Shown piece by piece: positions 63,219 to 64,000 of a stretch of 64,000 bases of DNA. The position numbers and the translations under genes are program-made. Under the pieces are notes generated by a model, which worked only from the letters and a program-made list of their open reading frames with translations, was not told the DNA's origin and ran no database searches. The DNA lies in the NCBI RefSeq assembly GCF_025143825.1, contig NZ_CP083560.1, positions 620,001 through 684,000 of the forward strand. Reading direction: 5' to 3'. The first letter of the stretch is position 1, and the number at the start of each line of letters is the position of its first letter. The stretch is from Sulfitobacter sp. S223. GTDB lineage: Bacteria; Pseudomonadota; Alphaproteobacteria; Rhodobacterales; Rhodobacteraceae.

Positions 63219-63734
63219 ATGCAAATGTCCGACACCCGCCAGATAGCCGCCACGCCTGCACAGGTCTATGCCGCCTTGCTGGATCCGGACATGTTGAAGG
63301 CGTGCGTGCCGGGTGCGACAGAGGTAGCCGGCTCTCCTGCAGAGGGCTTCGTGGCAACAGTTGTACAGAAGGTCGGGCCGGTAAAAGCGACATTCGCGGG
63401 GGAGGTCACGATCAGCGATATGGTGCCAAATACGTCCCTGCGTATCGAGGGTGCAGGCAAGGGCGGTGCAGCAGGATTCGCAAAGGGCGGCGCTGATGTG
63501 CGGCTGGTCGAAACTGAAAACGGTTGCGAGCTGAGCTATGATGTCGAGGCCAAGGTTGGCGGCAAGCTGGCGCAGTTGGGGAGCCGGATTATCGATGGCT
63601 TTGCAAAAAAGATGGCGGACCAGTTCTTTAATAATCTGCAAGAAGCCCTTGAAGGTCCTGTCGATCCTGATGCCGCGGAAAGCAGCGAAGAGCCTGCAGC
63701 AAAGAAGGGCTGGTTCGGGCGCTTGAAATCCTGA
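63219..63734 (+). CDS. CoxG / SRPBCC-fold protein
   Basis: 171 residues in the CoxG family of carbon monoxide dehydrogenase accessory proteins. SRPBCC fold with TRQIAATPAQVYAALLDPDMLKACVPGATEV at the start and FAKKMADQFFNNLQEAL at the end, read in pieces, plus a charged C-terminal tail (SSEEPAAKKGWFGRLKS). In CoxMSL organisms it anchors the enzyme to the membrane through menaquinone. No coxL is in view, so the name is by family only. Confidence 0.9.
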   Translation: MQMSDTRQIAATPAQVYAALLDPDMLKACVPGATEVAGSPAEGFVATVVQKVGPVKATFAGEVTISDMVPNTSLRIEGAGKGGAAGFAKGGADVRLVETENGCELSYDVEAKVGGKLAQLGSRIIDGFAKKMADQFFNNLQEALEGPVDPDAAESSEEPAAKKGWFGRLKS

Positions 63735-63802
63735 CGCGGCGCAACACTTGTTGCGGGGCTGCAATCAGGTTTAGGTAGCGCAACCACAAACCGGAGACAG
63801 CC

Positions 63803-64000
63803 ATGACAGCGATCGTTGATGTGACAGCCCTGCGCAAAGCCTATTCAGACGGCTTCGAAGCGCTCAAGGGGGTCGATCTTAAGATTGACGAAGGCGAAAT
63901 CCTCGCGCTGCTTGGCCCCAACGGGGCGGGGAAAACGACACTAATCTCGACGATATGTGGCATTACGACTGCCACGTCGGGTAGTGTGAAAGTGGGCGGA
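63803..64000 (+). CDS. ABC transporter ATP-binding protein (partial, runs off the window)
   Basis: Sixty-six residues seen: the start MTAIVDVTALRKAYSDGFEALKGVDL and Walker A LLGPNGAGKTTLIS (residues about 38-46) with a following GI-TATSGSVKVGG. The order of elements fits an ABC-2 type multidrug/polysaccharide exporter ATPase. The gene continues past the window end, so the signature and Walker B are not visible. Confidence 0.9.
   Translation, partial: MTAIVDVTALRKAYSDGFEALKGVDLKIDEGEILALLGPNGAGKTTLISTICGITTATSGSVKVGG

Noticed and set aside
63219-63734. Carbon monoxide oxidation operon
   Set aside because: Only the CoxG-like gene is visible; no coxL, coxM or coxS nearby in the window.

Overview
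The window is bacterial chromosome, most likely from a marine alphaproteobacterium of the Roseobacter group (Rhodobacterales). This rests on gene content and protein style: adk after secY, an ATP12-type F1 assembly chaperone, an AapJQMP amino-acid transporter, a DUF2783 gene inside a homogentisate operon, and CoxG. The genus cannot be fixed by eye. There is no rRNA, prophage, insertion sequence or CRISPR array. One tRNA is present (Arg, anticodon ACG).

Positions 1-22,640 hold a partial fatty acid desaturase and the S10-spc-alpha ribosomal protein cluster. The ancestral gene order is kept but the cluster is broken into blocks by unrelated genes: rpsJ-rplC-rplD-rplW | cold-shock gene, a membrane protein, a decayed cold-shock copy, DUF1206 | rplB-rpsS-rplV-rpsC-rplP | a membrane protein, a 65-aa protein, hemerythrin and 2OG-oxygenase-like genes | rpmC-rpsQ-rplN-rplX-rplE-rpsN-rpsH-rplF-rplR-rpsE-rpmD | acyltransferase | rplO-secY-adk | structured gap | rpsM-rpsK-rpoA-rplQ. 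rplW, rplP and rpmD are each followed by a terminator-like hairpin. Each later block has a sigma70-like promoter candidate with 17-bp spacing, so the blocks look like separate transcription units.

Positions 22,700-32,950 carry a + strand run: Deg protease, rarA, crcB, RluA-family pseudouridine synthase, HAD phosphatase, ATP12 chaperone, then aapJ-aapQ-aapM-aapP with a hairpin between aapJ and aapQ. Positions 32,950-42,970 are mainly - strand. They form the rpmH-rnpA-yidD ... ttcA ... yidC-MOSC-engB-argB-FeS protein-sixA neighbourhood, with a c-di-GMP phosphodiesterase-like gene and an opposite-strand DUF3833 lipoprotein set in. Positions 43,200-47,030 hold a TVP38 membrane protein, a flavin disulfide reductase, a histidine kinase without a partner regulator, and tRNA-Arg.

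Positions 47,335-54,142 are a homogentisate (tyrosine/phenylalanine) degradation operon on the - strand: hmgA, a tiny Gly/Asp-tailed membrane protein, fahA, an MBL-fold protein with an altered metal motif, an FAD monooxygenase, DUF2783 and maiA. A divergent MarR regulator and a symmetric operator candidate lie upstream. Positions 54,190-58,476 link envelope and metal functions: a PCu(A)C copper chaperone, a Cys-rich DUF2946-like protein, a second Deg protease, and a divergent OmpR-type two-component pair. Positions 58,585-61,104 encode a cyanide-insensitive-type cytochrome bd oxidase (cydA, cydB) plus a 32-aa DUF2474 subunit. The window closes with a quinone oxidoreductase, an EamA exporter, CoxG and the start of an ABC ATPase gene.

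All calls were made by reading the sequence and from knowledge of the families. No database search, alignment program or folding program was run.
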